Shown here: positions 26,836-35,550 of the stretch, in pieces | Position numbering within the stretch: the stretch's first letter is position 1 | How the letters are laid out: each line of letters begins with the position of its first letter | The notes under the pieces: generated by a model | Database searches by the model: none | What the model saw: only the letters and a program-made list of their open reading frames with translations | What the model was told of the DNA's origin: nothing | Assembly (NCBI GenBank): GCA_022450595.1 | Contig: JAKUPT010000011.1 | Span: forward strand, 16,458-58,539 | Direction of reading: 5' to 3' | DNA from: Bdellovibrionales bacterium | Lineage (GTDB): Bacteria > Bdellovibrionota > Bdellovibrionia > Bdellovibrionales > UBA1609 | Length of the DNA stretch: 42,082 bases | Position numbers and translations under genes: made by a program

Positions 26836-27231
26836 TCAATAGTTTGAGATTGTATACAAAGTATCTTTTTCACGAAGAGTATAAAGCGCAAAGCAGGCAG
26901 CCAGCATAGGCCAAGCGGCAAAAAACAATAAATTATCCCAAGGGTTTAAGTACTGATTGAAAGAAGATACTGTGGAGATAAAGTGCATGATGAACACAAG
27001 GCCGTAGCTGATTTTCTTTTTAAAGCCGATTACAAAAGCAATAATAATGATCATTTGTATGGAGCCAACTATAGCTAAAAGTGTCTCACCTGAGTTTGGT
27101 AGAAAATAAAAGTGTTCAAAAACTTTAGCAGCATGACCAGGGTTGATGAACTTATCTAAAGTCCACATAAACATCACTAAAAAAACACTGAGCCTTAACA
27201 TTAAAAGTGAGAGTGATAAATTGTTTTTCAT
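26836..27231 (-). CDS. DoxX-like small membrane protein
   Basis: 131 residues with four hydrophobic helices (about 8-28, 50-72, 75-93, 95-117), and an N-terminal RLSVFLVMFMWTLDKFINP typical of DoxX-family proteins, which have been associated with redox or thiosulfate-related membrane functions. It starts 17 bases after the broken flavoprotein stop, so it is in the same transcript. No catalytic motifs. A redox partner role for the TVP38-oxidoreductase is inference from position. Confidence 0.75.
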   Translation of the reverse strand: MKNNLSLSLLMLRLSVFLVMFMWTLDKFINPGHAAKVFEHFYFLPNSGETLLAIVGSIQMIIIIAFVIGFKKKISYGLVFIMHFISTVSSFNQYLNPWDNLLFFAAWPMLAACFALYTLREKDTLYTISNY

Positions 27232-27247
27232 ATAAACTAAACTCCTT

Positions 27248-27706
27248 CTAACTTCGTCTCCAAGAATGGTATTTTTTTAACCAATTTAAAACTGACTCAG
27301 GAGCATTGGCTTTTTTCCACACACCTGCTGCAAACTTATTAGCTTCTGCCAGTGTTGGATAAATATGAATAGTGCCTAAGATTTTATTTAGCCCAATGCC
27401 GTACTTCATAGCGGTAACGTACTCGGCAATGATGTCTCCTGCATGACTTCCAACAATGGTGACACCTAATATTTTGTCACTTTTAGGCTTTACAAGTACT
27501 TTCACAAAGCCCAAGTCATCGGAGTCGGCAATGGCCCGGTCGAGATCATCTATGCCATAGGTGTATACCTCGTAAGGTATATTTTTTTCTTTGGCTTCAT
27601 CTTCATTAAGTCCGACTCGTGCCACTTCAGGGTCAGTAAAGGTACACCAAGGAATGACTCTGTAATCTACTTTGAACTTTTTAAGGGGGCTAAACAATGC
27701 ATTCAC
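27248..27706 (-). CDS. disulfide-oxidoreductase dimerisation domain, part after in-frame TAG
   Basis: 152 residues from a GTG at 27706 (VNALFSPLKKF), the C-terminal dimerisation domain of a pyridine nucleotide-disulfide oxidoreductase: VIPWCTFTDPEVARVGLNED, VGSHAGDIIAEYVTAMKYGI, and GTIHIYPTLAEANKFAAGVW, with the usual His-xx-Pro-Thr active-site region. Only three codons separate the TAG (27718-27716) from this GTG, and the frame is the same. It is therefore the rest of the upstream gene, not an independent one. The C-terminus lacks the vicinal Cys pair of true MerA, so mercury reduction is not supported. Confidence 0.85.
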   Translation of the reverse strand: MNALFSPLKKFKVDYRVIPWCTFTDPEVARVGLNEDEAKEKNIPYEVYTYGIDDLDRAIADSDDLGFVKVLVKPKSDKILGVTIVGSHAGDIIAEYVTAMKYGIGLNKILGTIHIYPTLAEANKFAAGVWKKANAPESVLNWLKKYHSWRRS

Positions 27707-27715
27707 TGCACAGAA

Positions 27716-29380
27716 CTAGGCTTGATGACTTGCTACATGGGTGAACTGATAAGGCCCCGTGACATCACCGCAAACATAGATATTGGGTATATTAGTGGTT
27801 TGTAAATACTCATTGGCGACCACGGTTCCTGTTTTTGAAAGTTCAATATTTAATTTTTCTAAGCCAAAGCCTTCCACATTGGCTTTGCGACCAAGGGCTA
27901 CCAACACTCGGTCAAACTCCACTTCTACTTTTTTCCCCTTATGATCACAAATTACTTTGTTAGCTTCAAAGCTTTCAGCCTTGTGATTGGTTAAAACTTT
28001 AATGCCTTCTTTTTTAAAGTTGTCTTCAATTAAAGTGGAGACATCTTTATCTTCTTTACCCATAATATTTGGCGCCATTTCAATCACAGTGACATCGCTT
28101 CCAAGCCTTGAAAAGCTCTGAGCCAATTCACAGCCAATAGGGCCACCGCCAAGAATCACAAGTTTTTTGGGCTGCTCTGTAATGTCCCACAAATTATCAC
28201 TGGTTAAATAGTCTACCTTATCAAGACCTGGAATATTGGGCACAAGAGGCCTAGCGCCTGTGGACACCACAATATTTTTAGTGGGCAAAGTTTTACCGTT
28301 CACTTTCACTTCATAGGGACTTAAAACTTCAGCATCCCCCTGAAAGCACTCCACACCCAGTGAGGTGTACCGCTCAACGGAGTCATGAGGTTCAATTTTT
28401 TTAATAACATCTTTAATTCGATCCATCACAGATTTAAAATTTGTTTTGGCCTCCAGAGAATCGATACCGTATTTGCTAGAGTTGTTAAACTGGTGCATAA
28501 CCTTAGCTGATTTAATAATAGCTTTACTGGGAACACAGCCAGTGTTTAAGCAGTCTCCCCCCATCTTGTGCTTTTCAATAAGAGCCACTTTGGCTTTAAC
28601 TGCAGAGGCAATATAAGCCGAGACAAGGCCTGCAGAGCCCGCACCAATGACCACCATGTTGTAATCAAAGCTTTTTGGCTTTTTATACTGCTTCATCACT
28701 TTTCTAGATTTTAAAAACCGCACAAACCATTTTGAAAACAGTGGAATAATACCAATTAGAGCAAATGATAAAGCTAGTTCGAAAGATAAAATGTCTTTTG
28801 GAGATGAAATTTCACTGAGTTGAGTACCAGCGTTCACATAAACTATGGTGGCCGGAAGCATCCCGACCTGGCTGACAAAAAAGTATGTGAAAGTTTTAAT
28901 GCGTGTTAGCCCCATAGCTAGATTAATTAAAAAGAATGGGAAGACTGGTATCAGTCTTAAGCTGAACAAGTAAAAAGCTCCGTCTTTTTCAACACCTTTA
29001 TTAATTTTCTCAAAACGGTCTTTAAATTTATCATACACAAAGTCTCTTAATAAAAATCGTGACACTAAAAAAGCAAATGTCGCACCAATGGTACTTGCAA
29101 AAGAGACTATGATGGTTCCATGAAAGACACCAAAAATAAATCCAGCAGCTAATGTTAAGACTGTGGCACCTGGTATGGACAGAGCTGTTGTTAAAATGTA
29201 AATGATAAAAAAGATAAAAGCTGTAAGACCTAAGTTTTGAGCTTTAAAAGATAATAATTGTTGTTTTTGTGACTGTAAGTAATCAAGAGATAAGTATTTA
29301 CCTAAATCAAAAGCAAAAAAGCTAAAAATTAAACATCCAATAAAAACAATTAAGATCAGTTTATAAAGCTTCTTTGACAT
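27716..29380 (-). CDS. TVP38/DedA-like membrane domain fused to flavoprotein disulfide reductase, ending at in-frame TAG
   Basis: 554 residues before the TAG; the full frame is 711 codons. Residues 1-225 form a TVP38/TMEM64 (SNARE-associated) membrane domain with about six helices (GATVLTLAAGFIFGVFHGTI, LIPVFPFFLINLAMGLTRI). A linker leads to a mercuric-reductase-like flavoprotein: GAGSAG (246-251), redox-active CLNTGC (277-282), and the NAD site GGGPIGCELAQSFSRLG near 410. It ends THVASHQA-stop; most relatives have a Trp in the stop position (a TGG to TAG change), followed by an Ala-Val-Asn-Ala-Leu-Phe-like run that is still present. So this is one gene with a single nonsense codon. The substrate of the reductase is unknown. 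Confidence 0.87.
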   Translation of the reverse strand: MSKKLYKLILIVFIGCLIFSFFAFDLGKYLSLDYLQSQKQQLLSFKAQNLGLTAFIFFIIYILTTALSIPGATVLTLAAGFIFGVFHGTIIVSFASTIGATFAFLVSRFLLRDFVYDKFKDRFEKINKGVEKDGAFYLFSLRLIPVFPFFLINLAMGLTRIKTFTYFFVSQVGMLPATIVYVNAGTQLSEISSPKDILSFELALSFALIGIIPLFSKWFVRFLKSRKVMKQYKKPKSFDYNMVVIGAGSAGLVSAYIASAVKAKVALIEKHKMGGDCLNTGCVPSKAIIKSAKVMHQFNNSSKYGIDSLEAKTNFKSVMDRIKDVIKKIEPHDSVERYTSLGVECFQGDAEVLSPYEVKVNGKTLPTKNIVVSTGARPLVPNIPGLDKVDYLTSDNLWDITEQPKKLVILGGGPIGCELAQSFSRLGSDVTVIEMAPNIMGKEDKDVSTLIEDNFKKEGIKVLTNHKAESFEANKVICDHKGKKVEVEFDRVLVALGRKANVEGFGLEKLNIELSKTGTVVANEYLQTTNIPNIYVCGDVTGPYQFTHVASHQA

Positions 29381-29467
29381 TCATGCTCCTCTTATTTCTT
29401 TGTCATTAATTATTTAATTATGATAGCCTTTATATGTAAACATATTTCTCAGACAAGGTAGGTAGAA

Positions 29468-30223
29468 ATGCTTAATATTATTTTAAGTTTAACATTTTTT
29501 GTTTTTGCATCTAATACGTTTGATCACGCCTATAAGAGTTGGAACAGTTTTTTAAAAACCCATGTCAAGGTTGAAGGACCTGTCAGCACTGTAAACTACA
29601 ATGCCATTAAACAAAATCCAGAGTCCCTTAACAAAATATTAAAAGATTTTAGTAGTGTTACTAAAAAACAATATGACAGCTTTAACTCAGACCAAAGACT
29701 TGCTTTTTTAATCAATGCCTACAATGCATTCACCATTAAACTGATTGTTGATAATTACCCTGTGAAATCTATTAAAGATATTGGCAGTTTTTCATTTTCA
29801 AATCTAACAGCCAGCCCTTGGAAAAAAGAATTTTTTAATTTACTCGAGCAAAAAAGACATCTCGACAACGTTGAACACGATATGATTCGAGAGTGGTTTA
29901 AAGAGCCACGAATTCACTTTGCTGTTGTGTGCGCCTCTATTGGCTGCCCAAAGCTTCAAGATCAGGCTTATACAGGCGAAAATCTAAATGAGCTGCTTGA
30001 AACCGCTGCAAAAGAGTTTTTAAATGACAAAAGTAGAAACCGCTTTGAGAATGGAACTCTAAAACTCTCCTCAATTTTTAAGTGGTATGGAGATGATTTT
30101 AAAAACGGAGTAAAAATCTTTGTCGCGCCTTATATGAGTGAAGACAAAGAGATGCAAAAAAATATTCTTAAATCAGATGTTGAGTACCTTAATTATGATT
30201 GGAATCTCAACGAACATAAATAG
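29468..30223 (+). CDS. DUF547-domain exported protein
   Basis: 251 residues, signal peptide-like MLNIILSLTFFVFASNT. DUF547 core: RLAFLINAYNAFTIKLIVDN (about 75-94), SIKDIGSFSFSNLTASPWKK, and the conserved HFAVVCASIGCPKLQDQAY with two cysteines, then KLSSIFKWYGDDF. Function unknown; the family is often found near redox or metalloid genes. It is divergent from the TVP38-flavoprotein gene with 87 bases between the starts, so the two may be co-regulated. Confidence 0.85.
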   Translation: MLNIILSLTFFVFASNTFDHAYKSWNSFLKTHVKVEGPVSTVNYNAIKQNPESLNKILKDFSSVTKKQYDSFNSDQRLAFLINAYNAFTIKLIVDNYPVKSIKDIGSFSFSNLTASPWKKEFFNLLEQKRHLDNVEHDMIREWFKEPRIHFAVVCASIGCPKLQDQAYTGENLNELLETAAKEFLNDKSRNRFENGTLKLSSIFKWYGDDFKNGVKIFVAPYMSEDKEMQKNILKSDVEYLNYDWNLNEHK

Positions 30224-30249
30224 TTGCTTAAAATTATTGCTAAAATAAT

Positions 30250-30278
30250 GGGAGCAAAACTCACACTCCCTTTATTTT
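30250..30278 (+). terminator. weak terminator after the DUF547 gene
   Basis: GGGAG and CTCCC form a five-base stem with an 11-base loop, followed by TTTATTTT. The stem is short but the context, 27 bases after the stop and before the convergent thrA end, fits an intrinsic terminator. Confidence 0.4.
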
Positions 30279-32691
30279 AAAGCCTCGAGCCTAAGTTATA
30301 AGCAAGCCTTAAAAGATCAGCAAACACACCTTCGGCGGTCACTTCCGGCCCTGCCCCTGGACCTCTAATGATTAAAGGCTGTGAGTTGTAGTTTTTTGTG
30401 GTGAAGGAAATAATATTGTCCGTGCCTGACAGGCCTCCAAAGGCATGATCTTTTGGATAACTTTTAAGCTGGGCTGAAATATTACCTTCCCTATCAACAC
30501 TTCCAACAAACCTTAACACTTCGCCATTTTCTTCGGCCTGTTTTCTCTTTGATTCCATCTCGGAATCAAAGTCACTTAGTTTTTGCATAAACTCATCAGA
30601 GGATTCAATTCCTTGCAGTGGCTTAGGCACTAGGTTTTCAATACTCACATTCGAAATGTTTTTTTCAAGACCCATTTCACGTCCAAGAATTAAAACCTTT
30701 CTTGCCACATCCATACCAGACAAATCATCTCTTGGATCAGGCTCAGTAAAGCCTTTTTGCTTCGCTATCTTTACAATTTCTGAAAAACTTGTCTCTGAGT
30801 TAAAGTTATTAAAGATATAGGAAAGTGTGCCTGAAAACACGCCCTCAATTTTATAAACTTCATCCCCTGTTTGGATCAGGTCTCTTAGTGTTTTAATGAT
30901 GGGCAGTCCCGCCCCCACTGTGGTTTCATATAAGTATTGGGTTTGGCTTTGTTTTAAATTTTGTTGAATCTGCTTGTAGTGAGAGATGTCACTAGAGCCT
31001 GCTTTTTTATTAGGTGTGATGATATGAAGACGCTCTTCAATCCACTTTGGATAGTATTCAGAGATTTTATCACTGGCTGTACAATCAATGATGACGTGAT
31101 GAGGGTAATAGTCACTTTTAATAAACTCACCAAAAGCATCAATATCAGAGGCTTGAGCTTTTGACTCCCACTGATCGGCCCAATCATTTAAGGCCAGGCC
31201 ATCATCACTTAAAAGCATCTTTTGACTGGATAAAATTCCACGCACTCGAACGTCTAAGTTGTACTTAGTTTTTAAAGACTCAAGCTGCTCAGACAGTTGC
31301 TTTAACAGTTGTTTCCCTATCAGGCCAGGCCCAATCAACCCCACACTGAGTGTTTGATCAGAAAGATTAAAAGCAGCGTGAGCGGCTTTAATGGCTTTTT
31401 CAGCTTGTTCTTTTTTAATCACTAATGTGATGTTTCTCTCTGAACTCCCCTGAGCAATAGCCTTAATATTCACTCCCACTTTAGCAAGAGCTGAAAACAA
31501 TCGACTTGCCACCCCTGGAGTTTGCGCCATTTTGTCACCAACCGCGGCCAGTAAACAACAGCCATCCACAAGCTCTACATTTTGCACCAACTGGTGTGTT
31601 AACTCATAGTGAAAGGCTTTTTCTATTGTCTTTTGCGCTTTCTTAGCCTGAGAGGATTGCACAGCAATACAAATGGAATGTTCACTACTAGCCTGTGAGA
31701 TAGCCATCACGGAAATGCGCTCTTTAGATAAACATGAAAATAGCTTTTCACTAATCCCAGGAACCCCAATAAGTCCAGAGCCCTCAAGGTTGATCAAGGC
31801 GATATCACTGACTAAAGTAAAACCCTTAACAATGGTTTTAGACTCTGAGGCTTTTTTAGTGATTAAGGTGCCTGGTTTTTCAGGATGAAAGCTGTCCTTA
31901 ATCCTTAAAGGAATCGAAGAATGAATGGCCGGCCCCATAGTTTTTGGGTGAATCACTTTGGCGCCAAAGTAGGCAAGCTCCATAGCTTCTGAGTAAGACA
32001 TCTCAGGCACTACTTCTGCCTGAGGCACAATTCTAGGGTCAGCGTTATAAACGCCATCAATGTCTGTCCAAATAATAAGCTCATCGGCATTAAAAAGCTG
32101 AGCGATCAATGCTGCAGAATAATCACTGCCATTGCGACCAAGGGTTGTCATAGTCATATCGTAGCTTGATGTGGCGATGTAGCCGGTAGTGATATACTGA
32201 CCCGCTTTAAATTTTTTCTGCGCCTCTTCCGAGTTTTTAGTGTCTAAAACTTTATTTTCGTCCACAAAAAGCAATTCACGTGCATCTAAAAAATCAGTTT
32301 TTAAATAACTTGCTAAAATTTGTGCGCTTAAGATTTCACCACTGCCCATAATAAAATCAGAAGTCACCTCCGGGCAGGCTCTGGTTACAAACACGCCTTG
32401 CAGGGCCACTGATACTTTATCCAATTGCTCGTCCACAACAGACTTTAGCTCACTTAGCTGAAGGCTTTCTAACAGCTCGTAGTGTTTGATTTTTAAAGTC
32501 TCAATGGTTTTTATATAATCTTTATTAGAGTCTTGTGCTTGATGAATAGAAAGTTGAAGTTGATTGGTGACGCCATACATGGCAGAGACCACTGTGATAT
32601 TTGGCTTTGCACCTGAGTTAATAATTTCTGCCACATTTTTAAAGCCTTGAGCGTCTGCCAGGCTTGATCCACCAAACTTATGTACAATCAT
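30277..32691 (-). CDS. thrA: bifunctional aspartate kinase / homoserine dehydrogenase
   Basis: 804 residues. Aspartokinase domain: KFGGSS at residues 4-9 and FVTRACPEVTSDFIMGSGEI, then TTLGRNGSDYSAALIAQL. Two ACT regulatory repeats follow (SGLIGVPGISEKLFSCLSKE and GDKMAQTPGVASRLFSALAK). The homoserine dehydrogenase part begins VGLIGPGLIGKQLLKQL (about 452) and has the catalytic KKAGSSDISHYKQIQ region and EGVFSGTLSYIFNNF. Catalyses the first and third steps from aspartate to threonine/methionine; the ACT repeats imply feedback control. It follows mevalonate kinase after 88 bases with a possible own promoter. Confidence 0.95.
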   Translation of the reverse strand: MIVHKFGGSSLADAQGFKNVAEIINSGAKPNITVVSAMYGVTNQLQLSIHQAQDSNKDYIKTIETLKIKHYELLESLQLSELKSVVDEQLDKVSVALQGVFVTRACPEVTSDFIMGSGEILSAQILASYLKTDFLDARELLFVDENKVLDTKNSEEAQKKFKAGQYITTGYIATSSYDMTMTTLGRNGSDYSAALIAQLFNADELIIWTDIDGVYNADPRIVPQAEVVPEMSYSEAMELAYFGAKVIHPKTMGPAIHSSIPLRIKDSFHPEKPGTLITKKASESKTIVKGFTLVSDIALINLEGSGLIGVPGISEKLFSCLSKERISVMAISQASSEHSICIAVQSSQAKKAQKTIEKAFHYELTHQLVQNVELVDGCCLLAAVGDKMAQTPGVASRLFSALAKVGVNIKAIAQGSSERNITLVIKKEQAEKAIKAAHAAFNLSDQTLSVGLIGPGLIGKQLLKQLSEQLESLKTKYNLDVRVRGILSSQKMLLSDDGLALNDWADQWESKAQASDIDAFGEFIKSDYYPHHVIIDCTASDKISEYYPKWIEERLHIITPNKKAGSSDISHYKQIQQNLKQSQTQYLYETTVGAGLPIIKTLRDLIQTGDEVYKIEGVFSGTLSYIFNNFNSETSFSEIVKIAKQKGFTEPDPRDDLSGMDVARKVLILGREMGLEKNISNVSIENLVPKPLQGIESSDEFMQKLSDFDSEMESKRKQAEENGEVLRFVGSVDREGNISAQLKSYPKDHAFGGLSGTDNIISFTTKNYNSQPLIIRGPGAGPEVTAEGVFADLLRLAYNLGSRL

Positions 32692-32717
32692 AGTTAACTC
32701 CTAAAACTTTAAGTTAA

Positions 32718-32744
32718 CCTATAGTTGAATGTTAAATTTCTCAA
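32718..32744 (-). promoter_or_regulatory. possible thrA promoter
   Basis: On the minus strand TTGAGA (-35) and TATAGG (-10) are 15 bases apart, a short but usable spacing. They lie between the mevalonate kinase stop and the thrA ATG. Two GTTAAC palindromes flank the ribosome binding site AGGAG downstream. Weak support. Confidence 0.3.
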
Positions 32745-32779
32745 TAAAAGTTTGGTATTTTTAAAGATTTGAATGGAAT

Positions 32780-33649
32780 TTACAAAGCCATCAGCTGCTT
32801 ATCATTTGGATCTGACTCCCAAAGACTCAACACATAGCCGCCGCCACCGGAGCCTGTTGGTTTCACCGCCAAGGCACCTTTATTATAAAGGCTAGTGATG
32901 TGCTCAGACAGCTCTCCCATGCTCAAGCCCCATTGCTGAAAGCATGACTCGGCTTTTTTAATGGCTTTTGAGAGTTTAACAAGCCCCTCTTCTTTAGAGT
33001 CCGAACAGAGAGCCTGCTTGGCTTCAATCACAGCCTCTTTCATTTGCTCATCTAATTTGATTTTAGATGGATCATTTTTATATAATTTTTTTACCTGCTG
33101 CACACACTCATTGGTCACCCCAATGTGCCCACAGCTACTTAAATACCAATGAGGAGTCCATTTAACCTTGAGTGGAGTTCGATCCCCTCCACGGTAAAAT
33201 TCAATGGCTTCTCCCTCTAAAGAGACAGCAATATCAACACCACTGCTTTCGCCGTGAAACATGTCTTCTAAAGATCTAGAAAACTCATAAATCTCACTGG
33301 GTTCCACATAGCCTAAATGAGAAAACCATCTTCCCATTAACACACAAAGAGCAGCACTGGCACCAAGTCCTGCACCCAGAGGCAAATGACTCTCAATGGA
33401 CACATCACCTTTTAGCATATCTCTTTTAATATTAAGCTTTTCAACGGCTGTTTCAATAATGCCCCAAACTAAAAGCTTTAACGAATCCCCGTAGGGACCA
33501 CTTAGTTTTATGGAAAGATCTGAGTCATTCTGAGTGTAATTTAAAATCATTTTTTGATGTTTTAAAGGAAATACCAATGCTGGACAGCCCCTAAGGACAG
33601 CATGCTCACCCGCTAAAATCCATTTCCCGTAGGCTTCACAAGTAAACAT
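32780..33649 (-). CDS. mvaK1: mevalonate kinase (GHMP family)
   Basis: 289 residues. GHMP motif I near KWILAGEHAVLRGCPALVFP (9-28, with the EHAV signature of mevalonate kinases). Motif 2 LPLGAGLGASAALCVLMGR is the ATP loop, and motif with HGESSGVDIAVS the catalytic Asp. The third motif is KPTGSGGGGYVLSLW near the C-terminus. Phosphorylates mevalonate to phosphomevalonate. Its ATG shares one base with the mvaD stop (TAATG), indicating coupled translation. It is the last gene of the cluster. The HGESSG pattern separates it from galactokinase and homoserine kinase. Confidence 0.9.
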   Translation of the reverse strand: MFTCEAYGKWILAGEHAVLRGCPALVFPLKHQKMILNYTQNDSDLSIKLSGPYGDSLKLLVWGIIETAVEKLNIKRDMLKGDVSIESHLPLGAGLGASAALCVLMGRWFSHLGYVEPSEIYEFSRSLEDMFHGESSGVDIAVSLEGEAIEFYRGGDRTPLKVKWTPHWYLSSCGHIGVTNECVQQVKKLYKNDPSKIKLDEQMKEAVIEAKQALCSDSKEEGLVKLSKAIKKAESCFQQWGLSMGELSEHITSLYNKGALAVKPTGSGGGGYVLSLWESDPNDKQLMAL

Positions 33650-34599
33650 TAAAAATCATCCTGATCAATAATTTTAAAATCACTTAACTCTTTTAAAAGC
33701 TTAGCTTTAATGTCTTTTTGGTCTTCACGAAATAGATAGTGCACATTAGGGCCTGCATCCATCGTTACAAGAGGGCCGTCTTGATAAGTGTCCCAACACT
33801 GCCTAGCTGCCTCTAAAGCTTTAAGGCTTCCAGAGTTCATATAACCAAAACTGGGCTTACAGGTTTCAAAAAGCACATGCATGTCCCAAAACTCACGCCA
33901 ACAAATCTCAAAAGCCTCTTTCCAGTCATTGTCTTCAAAGGCCTTGCATAGCAAAGATAATCTTTTCTCAGCTCTTTCTGGCCTTCCGGGAAATAGCTCT
34001 GAATGGGCTACTAACTTATGCGCTTCACTAGAGGATATTTTTTTTTGCTCTTCATCAACAATAACCACAACATGCTTTAAGTTATTTACAGGCAAGTCTA
34101 TACTTTGAGCCCCTTCTGGTGTCCATAGTCCCCATGGAGAAAAAAAAGAACGACAAGATGAACCTGAGCCTTGTTGACTAAAAGAGGCCAATTGCTCAAC
34201 AGTGACATCTGGAGAGGCCAAATCAAGGGCTGCTTGATGCACACACTCGGTTAAAGCTGCAAAGCTTGAAGCCGAGCTGGCCAGTCCGCAGTCTGAGGGA
34301 AAGTTATTTTTTGACTGCACATGAAAGTAATAATCTTGAAGACCAAACTCTGACTTTAAAAAATTTAAGTGTTTTAAATATCGAGCCTGACCTTTTTCAG
34401 AAAGCTTGAGTTTATATTTTGAGTCTGAGGCTTCCGACCAATGATCTTTTTCATCAACAGTTAAAGTCACGGTGGTTTGTAGGTGGTTCATCGTCCAAGA
34501 CAATGAAGAGTTGGTGGGCTTGTTGGAACTTACATCTGTTTTGCCCATATATTTGATTAATGCAATATTAGAGGGTTTACTGCATGACCACGTCTTCAT
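33649..34599 (-). CDS. mvaD: diphosphomevalonate decarboxylase
   Basis: 316 residues, the expected length. N-terminal SNIALIKYMGK (usual YWGK, here YMGK), the nucleotide loop CGLASSASSFAALTECV, GSGSSCRSFFSPWGLWTPEG, and TMDAGPNVHYLF with the catalytic Asp. Converts diphosphomevalonate to isopentenyl diphosphate with ATP. The start lies 23 bases inside the phosphomevalonate kinase end and the stop touches the mevalonate kinase start, so translation of the three genes is tightly coupled. Confidence 0.93.
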   Translation of the reverse strand: MKTWSCSKPSNIALIKYMGKTDVSSNKPTNSSLSWTMNHLQTTVTLTVDEKDHWSEASDSKYKLKLSEKGQARYLKHLNFLKSEFGLQDYYFHVQSKNNFPSDCGLASSASSFAALTECVHQAALDLASPDVTVEQLASFSQQGSGSSCRSFFSPWGLWTPEGAQSIDLPVNNLKHVVVIVDEEQKKISSSEAHKLVAHSELFPGRPERAEKRLSLLCKAFEDNDWKEAFEICWREFWDMHVLFETCKPSFGYMNSGSLKALEAARQCWDTYQDGPLVTMDAGPNVHYLFREDQKDIKAKLLKELSDFKIIDQDDF

Positions 34600-35545
34600 C
34601 TTGGCTCTCTTTGTTTTTTATATTCACATCAAAATCAAAATGCACTTCCAGCCCAGATTCAATCTCATTAGAATCAGCAATCCACTTTAAGCCCACAACT
34701 TGAGCTAAGTTTTTTACAGCTAAAAGATTCTTCTTTTCACAGACCACTAAAATCACATCTGCTCCCATGGCACCACAGCCTTTCACAGACAAAGCAAGGC
34801 CTGACTTATGAAACTGATGAACTAATGAAAAGGTCTCACGGGCCACTAACTTTTTAGCTTTTAAGGCCTCATAAAAGTCATTCACACCAAAGGTAAAATC
34901 AAAAGCCGATTCTTCTTCAAAGGATTCTATCACTCGGTTTACGGCCGGAAGCAGTGACTCAAAAGAGTCAACCTTCAGCTCACTTAAGTGATTGTGAGTG
35001 GCTATTTTATTTTTTGTTTTTAAGATACAAAAAGACTGTTCTTCAAAATTCCATGAATAGCGTTTGATTTTAAAAGGCTCTGATTGAAATAAACAAATAC
35101 CTCCGACATATTGAGCCACCACGTCGGCACCACTAGGAGGTGTGGACTGGCCTTCAAATAAGGATTGATAACTTCTCCACAGCTCTTCCACGTTAATGTC
35201 ATTCCAGTTCGATATATTTTCACTGTGCATTTTTGTCCAGACATAAAACATAACAAACTGTGCACTGGAAGCGCCCATGCCCCCGGCCCCATTGTAGGGA
35301 TCAACAAAACTAAAATCAAAATTATCAAAGCACTCAGAATACTTTAAAGCCCAACGGCCCGCTGGTGATTCTGGATGAATGCCGGCTTTGTTAAGCTTAT
35401 TCACTAAAGGATTTTCTTCATTAACTTTTTGTAGCACCAATTGAAATCTCTGGCCTGTGGTGGCCACAAGACTTGGCCCCCCGCTAAGAGCTAGGTATTC
35501 ACCAACCAGAAAAGTTTTGCTTGGAGCAGACAAGGTAATTTGCAT
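34577..35545 (-). CDS. mvaK2: phosphomevalonate kinase (GHMP family)
   Basis: 322 residues. GHMP start KTFLVGEYLALSGGPSLV (9-26), ATP loop GGMGASSAQFVMFYV, TPPSGADVVAQYVGGICLF with the catalytic Asp, and a C-terminal SVKGCGAMGADVILVV glycine motif. It phosphorylates phosphomevalonate to diphosphomevalonate. It starts five bases after the mvaA stop and overlaps mvaD. The assignment is by order and by elimination, since the mevalonate kinase and the decarboxylase are both clear; sequence alone gives less certainty than for the others. Confidence 0.85.
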   Translation of the reverse strand: MQITLSAPSKTFLVGEYLALSGGPSLVATTGQRFQLVLQKVNEENPLVNKLNKAGIHPESPAGRWALKYSECFDNFDFSFVDPYNGAGGMGASSAQFVMFYVWTKMHSENISNWNDINVEELWRSYQSLFEGQSTPPSGADVVAQYVGGICLFQSEPFKIKRYSWNFEEQSFCILKTKNKIATHNHLSELKVDSFESLLPAVNRVIESFEEESAFDFTFGVNDFYEALKAKKLVARETFSLVHQFHKSGLALSVKGCGAMGADVILVVCEKKNLLAVKNLAQVVGLKWIADSNEIESGLEVHFDFDVNIKNKESQDEDVVMQ

Positions 35546-35550
35546 AAGAG

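Noticed and set aside
27248-29380. Mercuric reductase (MerA) annotation for the flavoprotein
   Set aside because: There is no N-terminal HMA domain and no C-terminal Cys-Cys pair, and a TVP38 domain is fused at the front; the MerA-like fold alone does not support mercury reduction.
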